Shown here in pieces: positions 47,464-55,730 of a stretch of DNA of 64,000 nt. The stretch is from assembly GCF_009796765.1 (NCBI RefSeq), contig NZ_CP047023.1, positions 3,207,501 to 3,271,500 of the forward strand, read 5' to 3'. The DNA is from Paraglaciecola sp. L3A3. Its GTDB lineage: Bacteria; Pseudomonadota; Gammaproteobacteria; Enterobacterales; Alteromonadaceae. The position numbers and the translations under genes were made by a program. Position 1 is the first letter of the stretch. Each line of letters starts with the position of its first letter. The notes below the pieces were generated by a model. The model was not told where the DNA came from. It worked only from the letters and a program-made list of their open reading frames with translations, and did not search any database.

Positions 47464-48930
47464 TTAAGTTACCTTGATCAATTCAACACTACCATCTTCA
47501 CGCACTTCAGTCATAGTTCCAGACGGCTCTTTCATAAACAATAAAGCAATAAAGCCAATAATCGCTGTGCCAGCTATCACCAAGAAAAAGGTTGAGGTAT
47601 CGACTAGCGAATAAACCGTAAGATAAACCACAGCCCCTACGTTACCATAAGCCCCTGTCATACCTGCAATTTGTCCAGTTAATCTACGTTTAATTAATGG
47701 TACTGCTGCAAACACCGCGCCCTCTCCTGATTGTACGAAGAACGAACATGCCATAACAGCAACAACCGCTAACCAAATAGGCCAAGTGGCATCAATTAAA
47801 CTCAAACAAAAATAGCCGAGTGCCAAACCTGCGGTTAAAATTAACAAGGTTTTTCTTCGACCAAATTTGTCAGATAAAAGCCCTCCACCAGGTCGAGACA
47901 TTAGGTTCATAAAAGCATACATACCCGCCAACAAACCTGCCGTAGCCATACTTAACTCAAAGGTTTCAGCAAAGAATGCAGGCAGCATGGATATAACGGC
48001 CAACTCAGAACCAAAAGTCGCAAAATACAAAATATTTAACACTGCGACTTGTTTGAATGAATAACGGTGGACTTCAGCTACTGGCGTAACAAAAATCTCT
48101 TTATTAACTTTATAAGTTGCAAAACAGTCATAAACATATAAAGCCGCTAAGCCAAGATAAATAGCTAATACAATATTTTCACTTAAAAGTGACACACCTT
48201 CGGGAGACAACTTCCAATTTAATAGTGCTAAGGCTAAATACATAGGGGTTTTCATTAACAGTAATAAATAGAAATCGCCGACACTGGTGACTTCCATGCC
48301 ACCTAAATTTTTAGGACGAAAATAAGTGGAACCTTTAGGTGTATCTGTGGTGTTCTTATAATAAATCACACTAAACAATAAACTCATTAAACCGGTTATA
48401 CCCACGGCATAACGCCAACCGTCATCGCCGCCAAATAAAATCGCTAAGGTAGGTAAGGTAAAAGCCGCTGCGGCAGAACCAAAGTTACCCCATCCGCCAT
48501 ATACACCTTCGGCCGTACCTAATTCTTTAGGTGGAAACCATTCACTGACCATTCTGATACCCACAACAAAACCGGCACCGATACAACCTAATGCAAATCG
48601 AGCAATCAATAATTGGGTAAAACTGTCAGCTAAGGCAAATGCAAAACAAGGAATAGAACAAATGCCCAATAAATATGAATAAACTAATCGAGGGCCAAAC
48701 TTGTCAGTTAGGGCACCAATAATGACCCTGGCAGGTATAGTTAACGCGACATTTATAATCAGCAACGTTTTCCATTCGCTAAGGGTTAAACCCACACCAT
48801 CAATAATAGCCCCTTTCAAAGGAGCCATATTAAACCACACCATAAAGGTGATAAAAAAGGCCATCCAGGAAAGGTGCAGCGTTTTCATTTTGCCAGTGAA
48901 AGAGAGTAAATTAAATTTTTCAACACTCAT
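47464..48930 (-). CDS. nasA: Nitrate/nitrite MFS transporter (NarK/NasA family)
   Basis: The 488-residue protein has twelve transmembrane helices with nitrate-nitrite porter motifs: ARVIIGALTDKFGPRLVYS in the first half (nitrate-binding Arg), the signature GGWGNFGSAAAAFTLP, and in the second half RPGGGLLSDKFGRRKTL with GAYGNVGAVVYL. It moves nitrate in and perhaps nitrite out. A long leader with an attenuator precedes it, and the kinase/phosphatase gene follows 49 bases later. Either narK or nasA naming is possible; the NasS/NasT context favours assimilation. Confidence 0.9.
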   Translation of the reverse strand: MSVEKFNLLSFTGKMKTLHLSWMAFFITFMVWFNMAPLKGAIIDGVGLTLSEWKTLLIINVALTIPARVIIGALTDKFGPRLVYSYLLGICSIPCFAFALADSFTQLLIARFALGCIGAGFVVGIRMVSEWFPPKELGTAEGVYGGWGNFGSAAAAFTLPTLAILFGGDDGWRYAVGITGLMSLLFSVIYYKNTTDTPKGSTYFRPKNLGGMEVTSVGDFYLLLLMKTPMYLALALLNWKLSPEGVSLLSENIVLAIYLGLAALYVYDCFATYKVNKEIFVTPVAEVHRYSFKQVAVLNILYFATFGSELAVISMLPAFFAETFELSMATAGLLAGMYAFMNLMSRPGGGLLSDKFGRRKTLLILTAGLALGYFCLSLIDATWPIWLAVVAVMACSFFVQSGEGAVFAAVPLIKRRLTGQIAGMTGAYGNVGAVVYLTVYSLVDTSTFFLVIAGTAIIGFIALLFMKEPSGTMTEVREDGSVELIKVT

Positions 48931-49052
48931 TAGATTTAACCTTTGTTAGTACGATTATGTTCAACCTTGGCACAAACATTTATGCGCAGATTGACAAGTC
49001 AGCTTGAAAAACTTTAGTGATTAGTTATCAACCAATTCAAACTTAATATTAC

Positions 49053-49097
49053 AAAAAAAAACCCACAAACATTTACCAAATAGTAAATGTTTGTGGG
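49053..49097 (-). terminator. Leader terminator (attenuator) upstream of the NarK/NasA gene
   Basis: A 15-base perfect stem (cccacaaacatttac / gtaaatgtttgtggg) with a 6-base loop is followed on the minus strand by nine T. It lies about 125 bases before the start codon. Differences from the nrtA copy keep the pairing. Confidence 0.92.
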
Positions 49098-49218
49098 CTA
49101 CGTTGCCTATTAGCAATCAACATACTTAAACGTTAATCACTTTTTATTTTAAGCATAATGAACAAAATTGTTCTGTAAAAAGAGCACCTAATCAAAACGA
49201 AAGGTACACAACACTCAA
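49096..49218 (-). promoter_or_regulatory. NasT-type (ANTAR) antiterminator leader of the NarK/NasA unit
   Basis: On the minus strand the leader has GAGTGTTGTGTACCT (49202-49216), TTTTTACAG, the stem GAACA-ATTT-TGTTC (49160-49173) and the hairpin GGC-AACGTA-GCC (49096-49107), whose hexaloop again has A1 and G4. Compared with the nrtA leader, G-C in the middle stem has become A-U, so pairing is kept. The hexaloop hairpin overlaps the terminator stem by two bases. Confidence 0.75.
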
Positions 49219-49227
49219 AAGTCATAA

Positions 49228-49243
49228 AGCACAATCAAGGCCA
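49228..49243 (-). promoter_or_regulatory. Candidate sigma-54 promoter of the NarK/NasA unit
   Basis: TGGCCTTGATTGTGCT keeps the GG-N10-GC spacing of -24/-12 promoters and stands at the same distance from the leader's conserved 5' end as the nrtA promoter candidate. Confidence 0.6.
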
Positions 49244-49453
49244 AGTTTTTTTATTCAACAAAGTCAACAACTTAGATTAATATATAAATAGTGTATTGAG
49301 TGTTAAAACCCAGACATGTGCAGACTTGCACTATTAAAGGGCTTAAATGAAAACAAATTAAAGTATTGAAGAGCTGTTTAATATTCACATATTTGACTAA
49401 CATTTATGCGATTAGTATTTGTTCGTTTTTTTCATTCACAATAGAGGTTAGTA

Positions 49454-49807
49454 ATGTCTTATATAGATGGTTTCGTAGCAGCAGTACCCAATATAAATAA
49501 ACAAGCATATATCGACCATGCAAAAATAATGGCTGGCGTATTTACAGAAAATGGCGCAGTACAAGTAGTGGATACATGGGGAGATGAGGTACCCGAGGGT
49601 GAAGTCACTTCTTTTTCAATGGCCGTAAAGAAGAAAGAAGATGAAACCGTTGTTTTTTCTTGGATTATTTGGCCGTCTAAAGAAGCAAGAGACTTAGGTT
49701 GGCAGTCTTCAATGAATGATCCCAGAATGCATCCTGATAGTCATCCTATGCCCTTTGATGGCAAACGTTTAATATACGGTGGATTTACCCTAATATCCGA
49801 ATTGTAA
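49454..49807 (+). CDS. DUF1428 family protein
   Basis: The 117-residue cytoplasmic protein is a compact dimeric alpha-beta type domain of the DUF1428 family, with MSYIDGFVAAVPNINKQAYI at the start, VQVVDTWGDEVPEGEVTSF in the middle and MPFDGKRLIYGGF near the end. The function is unknown. AGAGG precedes the ATG. It is the only plus-strand gene within the nitrate region, between the transporter and nasS, and may simply be a passenger. Confidence 0.88.
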   Translation: MSYIDGFVAAVPNINKQAYIDHAKIMAGVFTENGAVQVVDTWGDEVPEGEVTSFSMAVKKKEDETVVFSWIIWPSKEARDLGWQSSMNDPRMHPDSHPMPFDGKRLIYGGFTLISEL

Positions 49808-49814
49808 TTGGATA

Positions 49815-49853
49815 AAAAGCCGCAAAGCAAAATGAAAGCACTCTGCGGCTTTT
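49815..49853 (+). terminator. Intrinsic terminator after the DUF1428 gene
   Basis: A 10-base stem (aaaagccgca / tgcggctttt) with a longer loop lies just after the stop. Its A and T ends could also serve nasS coming from the other side. Confidence 0.75.
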
Positions 49854-49907
49854 ACAATTCAACATAATTTAATAGATTATGAGCCAAATTATTTTTCAGA
49901 TAAATAA

Positions 49908-50993
49908 TTAATTTTTAGCAGTAAGTAACACCCTCATTTGTTCATAGATATCTGGCCTAAATACCGTTTTAACGATATCATCTGGTACTTCAATATTATG
50001 CAATTGCCCCGCATTAAGCATTTTTGATAACAACCACTCACCTCTCACATGTTCTGGTATATTGATTAAAATATCATCTGTTCGATAAAATTGATTATAA
50101 CTAGGCACAGCCCTAGGTGGACTAGATATATCGGTTAAACAACTGCCTATTAATGAAGGGGCGATCACATCTACAGGTGCATCTAAATATTGTTGCTGGC
50201 TTAATAATCGAGCAATTTCAAAACGATTAGGCGTGTCTTCTAACCAAATACACGCTTCTTTTAATGCGCAAAGTAACGCTAAAACTGTGTTGGGTTTTTC
50301 ATCATAGAAAGCTTGTAAAATACCCAACACTTTTTCTGGCGAGTCCTGCCAAATATCATAAGAGGTTAAAGCAGTAAAACCGATTCCTGCTCTTACAGCT
50401 TGGGCATTCCAAGGGCCACCAACACAAAAACCATCGATATCATCACTGGCCAAATGCCCCACCATATTGACTGGTGGCACCACAATAATATCAACTTCAT
50501 CAGGGGTTATTTGGGCAGAAGATAACCAATCTCTAAGTTGATAAAAGTGGCAGCTATAAGGGAATACAGTGGCAAATCTTAACTTAGGCCTGTTTTGTAC
50601 TTTGCGTTTTTTAATAATACTACGCAACAAATAACCAGCTAAGGGTAAGGTTATTTGGTTGATATTATTTTCAGTTAAAATTTCATTATGCAGTTGTTGG
50701 GAAAGTGTAATGCCATTGCCATTTAAACTAAGTACTAACGGGGTGATAACTGCAGTTTTGGGACAGCCAACACCCAAAGAACTGGCAAGGGGCATAGGCG
50801 CTAACATTTGAGCTGCATCTAACACTCCTGTATGTAGTTTATCTCGTAATGTCGCCCATGAATTTTGTTTTTGTAACTTAACATCTAAGCCCCATTTTTC
50901 GAAAAATCCCATTTCTTTTGCTGCCACTAATGGCGCGGAATCAGTTAAAGGTATAAAACCTAAAGTAAACTCTGTTTGTTCTAGTTTAATCAT
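49908..50993 (-). CDS. nasS: NasS-type cytoplasmic nitrate sensor
   Basis: The 361-residue protein belongs to the NrtA/CmpA binding-protein family but has no signal peptide, starting directly at MIKLEQTEFTLGFIPLTDSA. It shares segments such as IDGFCVGGPWNAQAVRAG with the periplasmic NrtA encoded in the same region. In the NasS/NasT system NasS holds NasT inactive and releases it when nitrate or nitrite binds. The gene follows nasT by 15 bases on the same strand, the usual pairing. Confidence 0.92.
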   Translation of the reverse strand: MIKLEQTEFTLGFIPLTDSAPLVAAKEMGFFEKWGLDVKLQKQNSWATLRDKLHTGVLDAAQMLAPMPLASSLGVGCPKTAVITPLVLSLNGNGITLSQQLHNEILTENNINQITLPLAGYLLRSIIKKRKVQNRPKLRFATVFPYSCHFYQLRDWLSSAQITPDEVDIIVVPPVNMVGHLASDDIDGFCVGGPWNAQAVRAGIGFTALTSYDIWQDSPEKVLGILQAFYDEKPNTVLALLCALKEACIWLEDTPNRFEIARLLSQQQYLDAPVDVIAPSLIGSCLTDISSPPRAVPSYNQFYRTDDILINIPEHVRGEWLLSKMLNAGQLHNIEVPDDIVKTVFRPDIYEQMRVLLTAKN

Positions 50994-51008
50994 AAATTAA
51001 CCTAATTA

Positions 51009-51626
51009 TTAAAATGTATTTAATAAAGAAATAAGTGTCTTAGCAACATCTTCTAACTTTTGCCCAGTATCCATAGCGGTTTTGCGCATAGTTTTATAGG
51101 CGGCGTCTTCATCTAAGTTCTTTTTCTTCATTAATAACCGTTTCGCTTTCTCCACTAAATCACGAGAAGCTAACGCTTGTTTGGTCTCAGTTAATTCATT
51201 TTTAAGTTTTTGAAACGCTTTAAAACGAGCAACAGCTGCATCTAAGATAGGTTTTACTCTTTTGGGCTCTAAATCGCCTACTACATAAGCACTGACACCA
51301 GACTCGATTGACTGAGTGATAGTATCTGTACCTTCCTCTCCAGAAAACATCACCACGGGTTTAGGTGCATATTGTGAAATAGCAGTAAGACTCTCCAGAA
51401 TATCTCGGCTGGGTGACTCAATATCAATCACTATGATGTCGGGTTTAATCAGATCCACATGTTTTAATAAATGTGACGTAGGACTGGCCAAATGACTGAC
51501 AATATAACGAGAGTTATCTAATACGTCAGTCAACGAAGCGACACGTTGTTTATTGTCGTCTATTAATAAAATGCGTAATTTTGTAGATGCTGTTTGTTGC
51601 TTGCTAGGTGAATCGTCGTATTGCAA
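51009..51626 (-). CDS. nasT: NasT-type ANTAR antiterminator
   Basis: The 205-residue protein has a receiver-like domain (about 16-130; acidic pair in LLIDDNKQR and Asp68 in IIVIDIE). A C-terminal ANTAR RNA-binding domain follows (about 140-200; LVEKAKRLLMKKKNLDEDAA and LEDVAKTLISLL). NasT binds leader RNA and prevents termination ahead of nitrate assimilation genes. Two leaders with suitable hairpins lie in this window, before nrtA and before the NarK/NasA gene. Confidence 0.93.
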   Translation of the reverse strand: MQYDDSPSKQQTASTKLRILLIDDNKQRVASLTDVLDNSRYIVSHLASPTSHLLKHVDLIKPDIIVIDIESPSRDILESLTAISQYAPKPVVMFSGEEGTDTITQSIESGVSAYVVGDLEPKRVKPILDAAVARFKAFQKLKNELTETKQALASRDLVEKAKRLLMKKKNLDEDAAYKTMRKTAMDTGQKLEDVAKTLISLLNTF

Positions 51627-51773
51627 TTGGATTACCCAAGGGAAAATAAATAAACTAATAAATTATTAGTGCAATCACTAAGCCAAATACATAATTGTTT
51701 ATTATCAGTATGTTAAGTTCATTACTTTGACAATACTTAGCTTGCCACAGCCTATAACAGTGCTGATGCACCA

Positions 51774-52241
51774 TTATGAAGCAGGGACAGAAGTGACTTG
51801 ATAGGCCTGCGTTCCCCATAGCGGAACGGTAGACAAACTATGTTTAAAACTACCAGAGGTTTCTTTGGTTGAATATGAAACATACATCAAGGTTTGACTT
51901 TGTTGATCATAAATACGACGGATTTTCATAGTTTTAAAAAACACACTTTTAGACTTTTTAAACACTACCTCGCCTGATTTTGATTTATCAATTTGCGCAA
52001 TCATTTGTGCGGTAATTTCGCCCGTTTGGCGACAAGCAATAGAACTATCAGAAGGGTCAGAAAAACTCAAATCAGCTTCGATACTCGCTACATGACATGT
52101 GACACCAGTGACTATTGGATCAACTAAGGTATTCAATTTTATGTCTTTAGTGGTAAATACCCCTAACGAAATATCCCCGACCTCATTTTTATCACAAGCC
52201 ACTAACAATAAACATATCAGACACACTATGGATTTATTCAT
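51774..52241 (-). CDS. CreA-family lipoprotein
   Basis: The 155-residue product has a lipoprotein-like signal (MNKSIVCLICLLLVAC, Cys16) and the CreA domain with the conserved segment VTCHVASIEADLSFSDPSDS followed by SIACRQTG, where paired cysteines are likely bridged. CreA proteins are periplasmic proteins of unknown function. It ends 147 bases before nasT on the same strand. Confidence 0.85.
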   Translation of the reverse strand: MNKSIVCLICLLLVACDKNEVGDISLGVFTTKDIKLNTLVDPIVTGVTCHVASIEADLSFSDPSDSSIACRQTGEITAQMIAQIDKSKSGEVVFKKSKSVFFKTMKIRRIYDQQSQTLMYVSYSTKETSGSFKHSLSTVPLWGTQAYQVTSVPAS

Positions 52242-52432
52242 TTTCTATTTTCTCAATTTTATTGGCGATTAAACTATCAATATTGGCTAGCTGCCCTACT
52301 ATATTTCCACGAACTCTCATAATCAGACTTTTATATACATATTAGTACATAAAAAAGCCGATCTTGCTGACTTTATTCGTTAAAATACTGTATATTCCGC
52401 CATCGAATTAGCACATATACAGGATCCTCGAT

Positions 52433-53707
52433 ATGAAATTCTCCAATTTAGGTTTAGCCAACGAACTGCAACAAGCTATCGAGGCTTGTGGGTACAGTCA
52501 AATGACCCCAGTGCAAGAACAAGCCATAATACCAGCTAGACGTGGTAAAGACCTATTAGTAAACGCACAAACCGGCACAGGTAAAACTGCCGCCTTTGCT
52601 TTGCCTATTCTACAAAAATTACTGGATAATCCTCAAGCCACCCTTTCTGGCAGCCCTAGAGCATTAATTTTAACGCCCACCAGAGAGTTAGCAGAACAGT
52701 TAGCTAATACTATCGGTGCTTATGCACAGTTCACCCAGTTATCTGTAACCGCTTTATACGGTGGAGTGAAAATGGGCGGACAATCAGCTAAGCTTAAAAA
52801 TGGTGTCGATATCTTGATTTCGACACCAGGCCGTTTGTTAGAACATATCACGTTAAGTCACGTTAATTTAGCCAATGTAGAATTTGTCGTACTAGATGAA
52901 GCTGACCGTATGTTAGATATGGGCTTTGTCGCCGATGTACAAAATATTTTGCATAATGCCAGTAAGCAGCATCAAACCTTATTATTTTCAGCCACCTCAT
53001 CACCGGCATTAAACGAACTGTCGCACAAAGTATTACGTAATCATTCGGTGATCCGAGTGACTAAGATTAATACTACTGCCGAAACCGTTGCTCATGTTAT
53101 GTATCCGGTAGAGGAAGCGCGAAAAACTGACTTATTTAAAGCTTTATTAAAAGAGCAAAACTGGTATCAAGTATTAGTATTTACCAGCACTAAACAACAA
53201 GCTGATATGTTAATGGCAGCTTTAAAGAAAAGTAAAATGAATGCGGCTGTTTGCCATGGTGATAAAAGCCAAGGCGCTCGCCGCCGTGCCATTGCTGACT
53301 TTAAATCAGGCGAACTACAAGTGCTTATATCCACTGACGTAGCCGCTCGTGGTTTAGACATCCAAGGCTTAGATTATGTCGTTAATTTCAACCTTCCCTA
53401 CTTACCAGAAGACTACGTACACCGTATAGGTCGCACAGGTAGAGCGGGTAAAGAAGGTTACGCTATCTCTTTTGTGAGTCGTGAAGAAGAAAACACTGTG
53501 GCTAAAATAGAACGTTTAATTGACAGCAAAATTAAACGTATTGTGAAACCAGGATTTGAAGTAAGTAACCGAGTGAGTCTGTTAAAAAGTGTTAGCAGAA
53601 ATGCTCGTAATAGCCGATCTAACAAAGCCTCTGCGATACAAATTAGTTTCCAGAAAACTACTGGTAACAAAGCCAAAAAAGCGGCACCTAAAGGGAAAAA
53701 AGCATAA
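52433..53707 (+). CDS. rhlE: RhlE-like DEAD-box RNA helicase
   Basis: The 424-residue helicase has the Q motif (FSNLGLANELQQAIEACGY), Walker A AQTGTGKT, PTRELAEQL, DEAD in VVLDEADRMLDMGF, SAT and HRIGRTGRAG. A short basic C-terminal tail rich in Ser, Arg and Lys follows, as in the RhlE group. It unwinds short RNA duplexes, probably in RNA decay or ribosome assembly in the cold. It stands alone, followed by a hairpin. Confidence 0.92.
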   Translation: MKFSNLGLANELQQAIEACGYSQMTPVQEQAIIPARRGKDLLVNAQTGTGKTAAFALPILQKLLDNPQATLSGSPRALILTPTRELAEQLANTIGAYAQFTQLSVTALYGGVKMGGQSAKLKNGVDILISTPGRLLEHITLSHVNLANVEFVVLDEADRMLDMGFVADVQNILHNASKQHQTLLFSATSSPALNELSHKVLRNHSVIRVTKINTTAETVAHVMYPVEEARKTDLFKALLKEQNWYQVLVFTSTKQQADMLMAALKKSKMNAAVCHGDKSQGARRRAIADFKSGELQVLISTDVAARGLDIQGLDYVVNFNLPYLPEDYVHRIGRTGRAGKEGYAISFVSREEENTVAKIERLIDSKIKRIVKPGFEVSNRVSLLKSVSRNARNSRSNKASAIQISFQKTTGNKAKKAAPKGKKA

Positions 53708-53936
53708 TCCTTTAGTCGTGTAAAACAAGCCATTTATGCTTAGCCCAAGCTGGGCATAAATGCATTTATTTATGTACTTAATACACTGAGATTATTCACT
53801 TCATTCGCAAAGCACGGCTTCGCCGTAAAGCCATGAAATACGCAGACGAAAGTCATACCAATCCGTATTGATAAGTTGCCACTCAGCGAGAATTTAAATG
53901 CGCTTATTTGACTTTATTAATTTAACTTAGACACCC
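53708..53936. other. Non-coding stretch after the helicase gene
   Basis: It holds a long imperfect hairpin at 53731-53762 (catttat / ataaatg with inner gccca / tgggc), the likely rhlE transcription end. The second copy of the dispersed repeat follows, then the edge of the transposase-associated duplication. No gene was seen. Confidence 0.5.
53855..53897. repeat. Dispersed short repeat, copy 2
   Basis: ataccaa followed by the 18-base core cactcagcgagaatttaa (53880-53897), the same core as at 9349-9366. The ataccaa-to-core distance is 25 bases here and 21 there. Confidence 0.5.
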
Positions 53937-54283
53937 AATTTAACTTAGACACCCAAAGTAATAATTTCCATAAATACGAATAAATCAATAAGTACAAAAT
54001 CATATAAATATTTTTACTTGTGAGTTTATTAAAGAAAAAATTGTGATGAATTTACGTTGAGCAGTGTTTTTTTAGCTAAGCATCTGAATTAACTGAAATA
54101 TAAAACAACTAATTTAACCTAGACACCCAAAGTAATAATTTCCATAAATACGAATAAATCAATAAGTACAAAATCTTATAAATATTTTTACTTGTGAGTT
54201 TATTAAAGAAAAAATTGTGATGAATTTACGTTGAGCAGTGTTTTTTTAGCTAAGCATCTGAATTAACTGAAATATAAAACAAC
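53937..54283. repeat. Two tandem copies of a 174-base unit downstream of the transposase gene
   Basis: The stretch 53937-54109 is repeated almost unchanged at 54111-54283; I noted only two differences (ctt/cct near the start and catat/cttat in the middle). Each copy begins aatttaac followed by agacacccaaagtaataa. An extra partial start (taatttaacttagacaccca) stands just before the first copy. Confidence 0.92.
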
Positions 54284-54339
54284 AAAAGTCGCCAAGTTAG
54301 CTTGATATGTTTAATAATAAAGTATCAAATTTAATGGCT

Positions 54340-55320
54340 TTAGGCTTGTTGTAACAAAACTCTGGCCTTTGCCATGCCCCGTATTCGTTGATGATGTGTA
54401 TGCTGTTTAAATTGTTGCATCATATGCTCACCGCCCACCGCAGTATGAAAGTGTTTTTCGAACTCTGTGGTTAGGGTCAACCATTGGTCAGAATTAAGGC
54501 CTAGACGCTGAAGAATAGCGCTGTGATGGTGTTCGATATGCCCTGCTTTATCATCTCGAATACATCGACCTGTACAATCTACTAATTCACAGTAATCTAT
54601 TATGTTGAAGGGAATGCCTTTAGGCATATCTTGTCTGTGATTACCCACAAAAGGCATGAGTTTTTTGGGTTGTTCTTCTTGCAGTAAAGCCTGGATACGC
54701 TGTTGGATACTGGTGTGTTTTGAGGTTTCGGGCGTTTTTTCTATTTTGGCTCGAATTGGATTTAAATCCACATAGGCCATACAGGCTAGTACTGCTGATT
54801 CATCTAGCAAGGCTTGGGATTTGAATCGTCCTTCCCAGAATCTACCGGTACAGTCATCTTCTTTATTTGCCTCACGGGCTATGTATTCATTCAGGCTTCT
54901 CATAAACCAACTGATATCGTACAAACGTTGACGATAGATATTAACTGTCTCATGTAAGGTAAATAGCTCACTTTGACTGAGTGCCTCGTCACGCATAAAT
55001 CGTTGACTAAGTAAGGTTCCTTTATGTAATTGATGCCAACGATAAAGTACTTCTTTCAATGACCAGTTATCTGCCTCTTCTTTATCAACACACAAAACAA
55101 TATGCGTATGGTTACTCATCACTGCATAAGCACATACGTCTATGGCAAATACTGAGGCTAAAAGCAATAAACGCTCTTCTACCCAAGCACGCCTATGCTC
55201 ATAACTTTGCCCCGTAAACTTATCTTCACCGCATAAATATGAATGGCGAACACAGCGAGAAACACAATGATAATAAGGCGTATCAATAAGAGAAATTTGG
55301 GATTTACGTGACTGAGGCAT
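54340..55320 (-). CDS. IS200/RAYT-type Y1 (HUH) transposase
   Basis: The 326-residue protein has the Y1_Tnp domain in its first half. A DTPYYHCVSRCVRHSYLCGE start leads to the HUH pair His71 and His73 in MSNHTHIVL, and the helix ISWFMRSLNEYIAREANKE carries the likely catalytic tyrosine. The long C-terminal part is typical of the larger proteobacterial relatives of REP-associated transposases, which nick and join single-stranded DNA. The ends near it carry gacaccca on one side and tgggtgtc on the other. Both flanks are tandemly duplicated. The gene looks intact. Confidence 0.88.
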   Translation of the reverse strand: MPQSRKSQISLIDTPYYHCVSRCVRHSYLCGEDKFTGQSYEHRRAWVEERLLLLASVFAIDVCAYAVMSNHTHIVLCVDKEEADNWSLKEVLYRWHQLHKGTLLSQRFMRDEALSQSELFTLHETVNIYRQRLYDISWFMRSLNEYIAREANKEDDCTGRFWEGRFKSQALLDESAVLACMAYVDLNPIRAKIEKTPETSKHTSIQQRIQALLQEEQPKKLMPFVGNHRQDMPKGIPFNIIDYCELVDCTGRCIRDDKAGHIEHHHSAILQRLGLNSDQWLTLTTEFEKHFHTAVGGEHMMQQFKQHTHHQRIRGMAKARVLLQQA

Positions 55321-55667
55321 AACTCACCATCCTTGGTTGTTTGAATACTTTAAAGCTTAGAACATAAACGAACTTTTGCTAATTTTTATAATGGGTGTCA
55401 TTCTTGTGATATCAAAAGCAATAAACGCTCTTCTACCCAAGCACGCCTATGCTCATAACTTTGCCCCGTAAACTTATCTTCACCGCATAAATATGAATGG
55501 CGAACACAGCGAGAAACACAATGATAATAAGGCGTATCAATAAGAGAAATTTGGGATTTACGTGACTGAGGCATAACTCACCATCCTTGGTTGTTTGAAT
55601 ACTTTAAAGCTTAGAACATAAACGAACTTTTGCTAATTTTTATAATGGGTGTCATTCTTGTGATATC
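55160..55667. repeat. Two tandem copies of a 254-base unit covering the transposase 5' end
   Basis: The bases 55160-55413, holding the first 54 codons of the transposase gene and its upstream region, are repeated without visible change at 55414-55667. A further partial attcttgtgatat follows the second copy. Confidence 0.93.
55414..55574 (-). pseudogene. Duplicated N-terminal fragment of the transposase gene
   Basis: This is the coding part of the second 254-base copy. It encodes the same start, MPQSRKSQISLIDT, through WVEERLLLL, then runs into the upstream sequence of the intact gene and stops after a few codons. It lacks the HUH motif and cannot make a transposase. Confidence 0.88.
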
Positions 55668-55730
55668 ATTCTTGTGATATTGCAATTCCGAGTTTCTATC
55701 TAAATTTACCTTACTACACATATTATGCTG

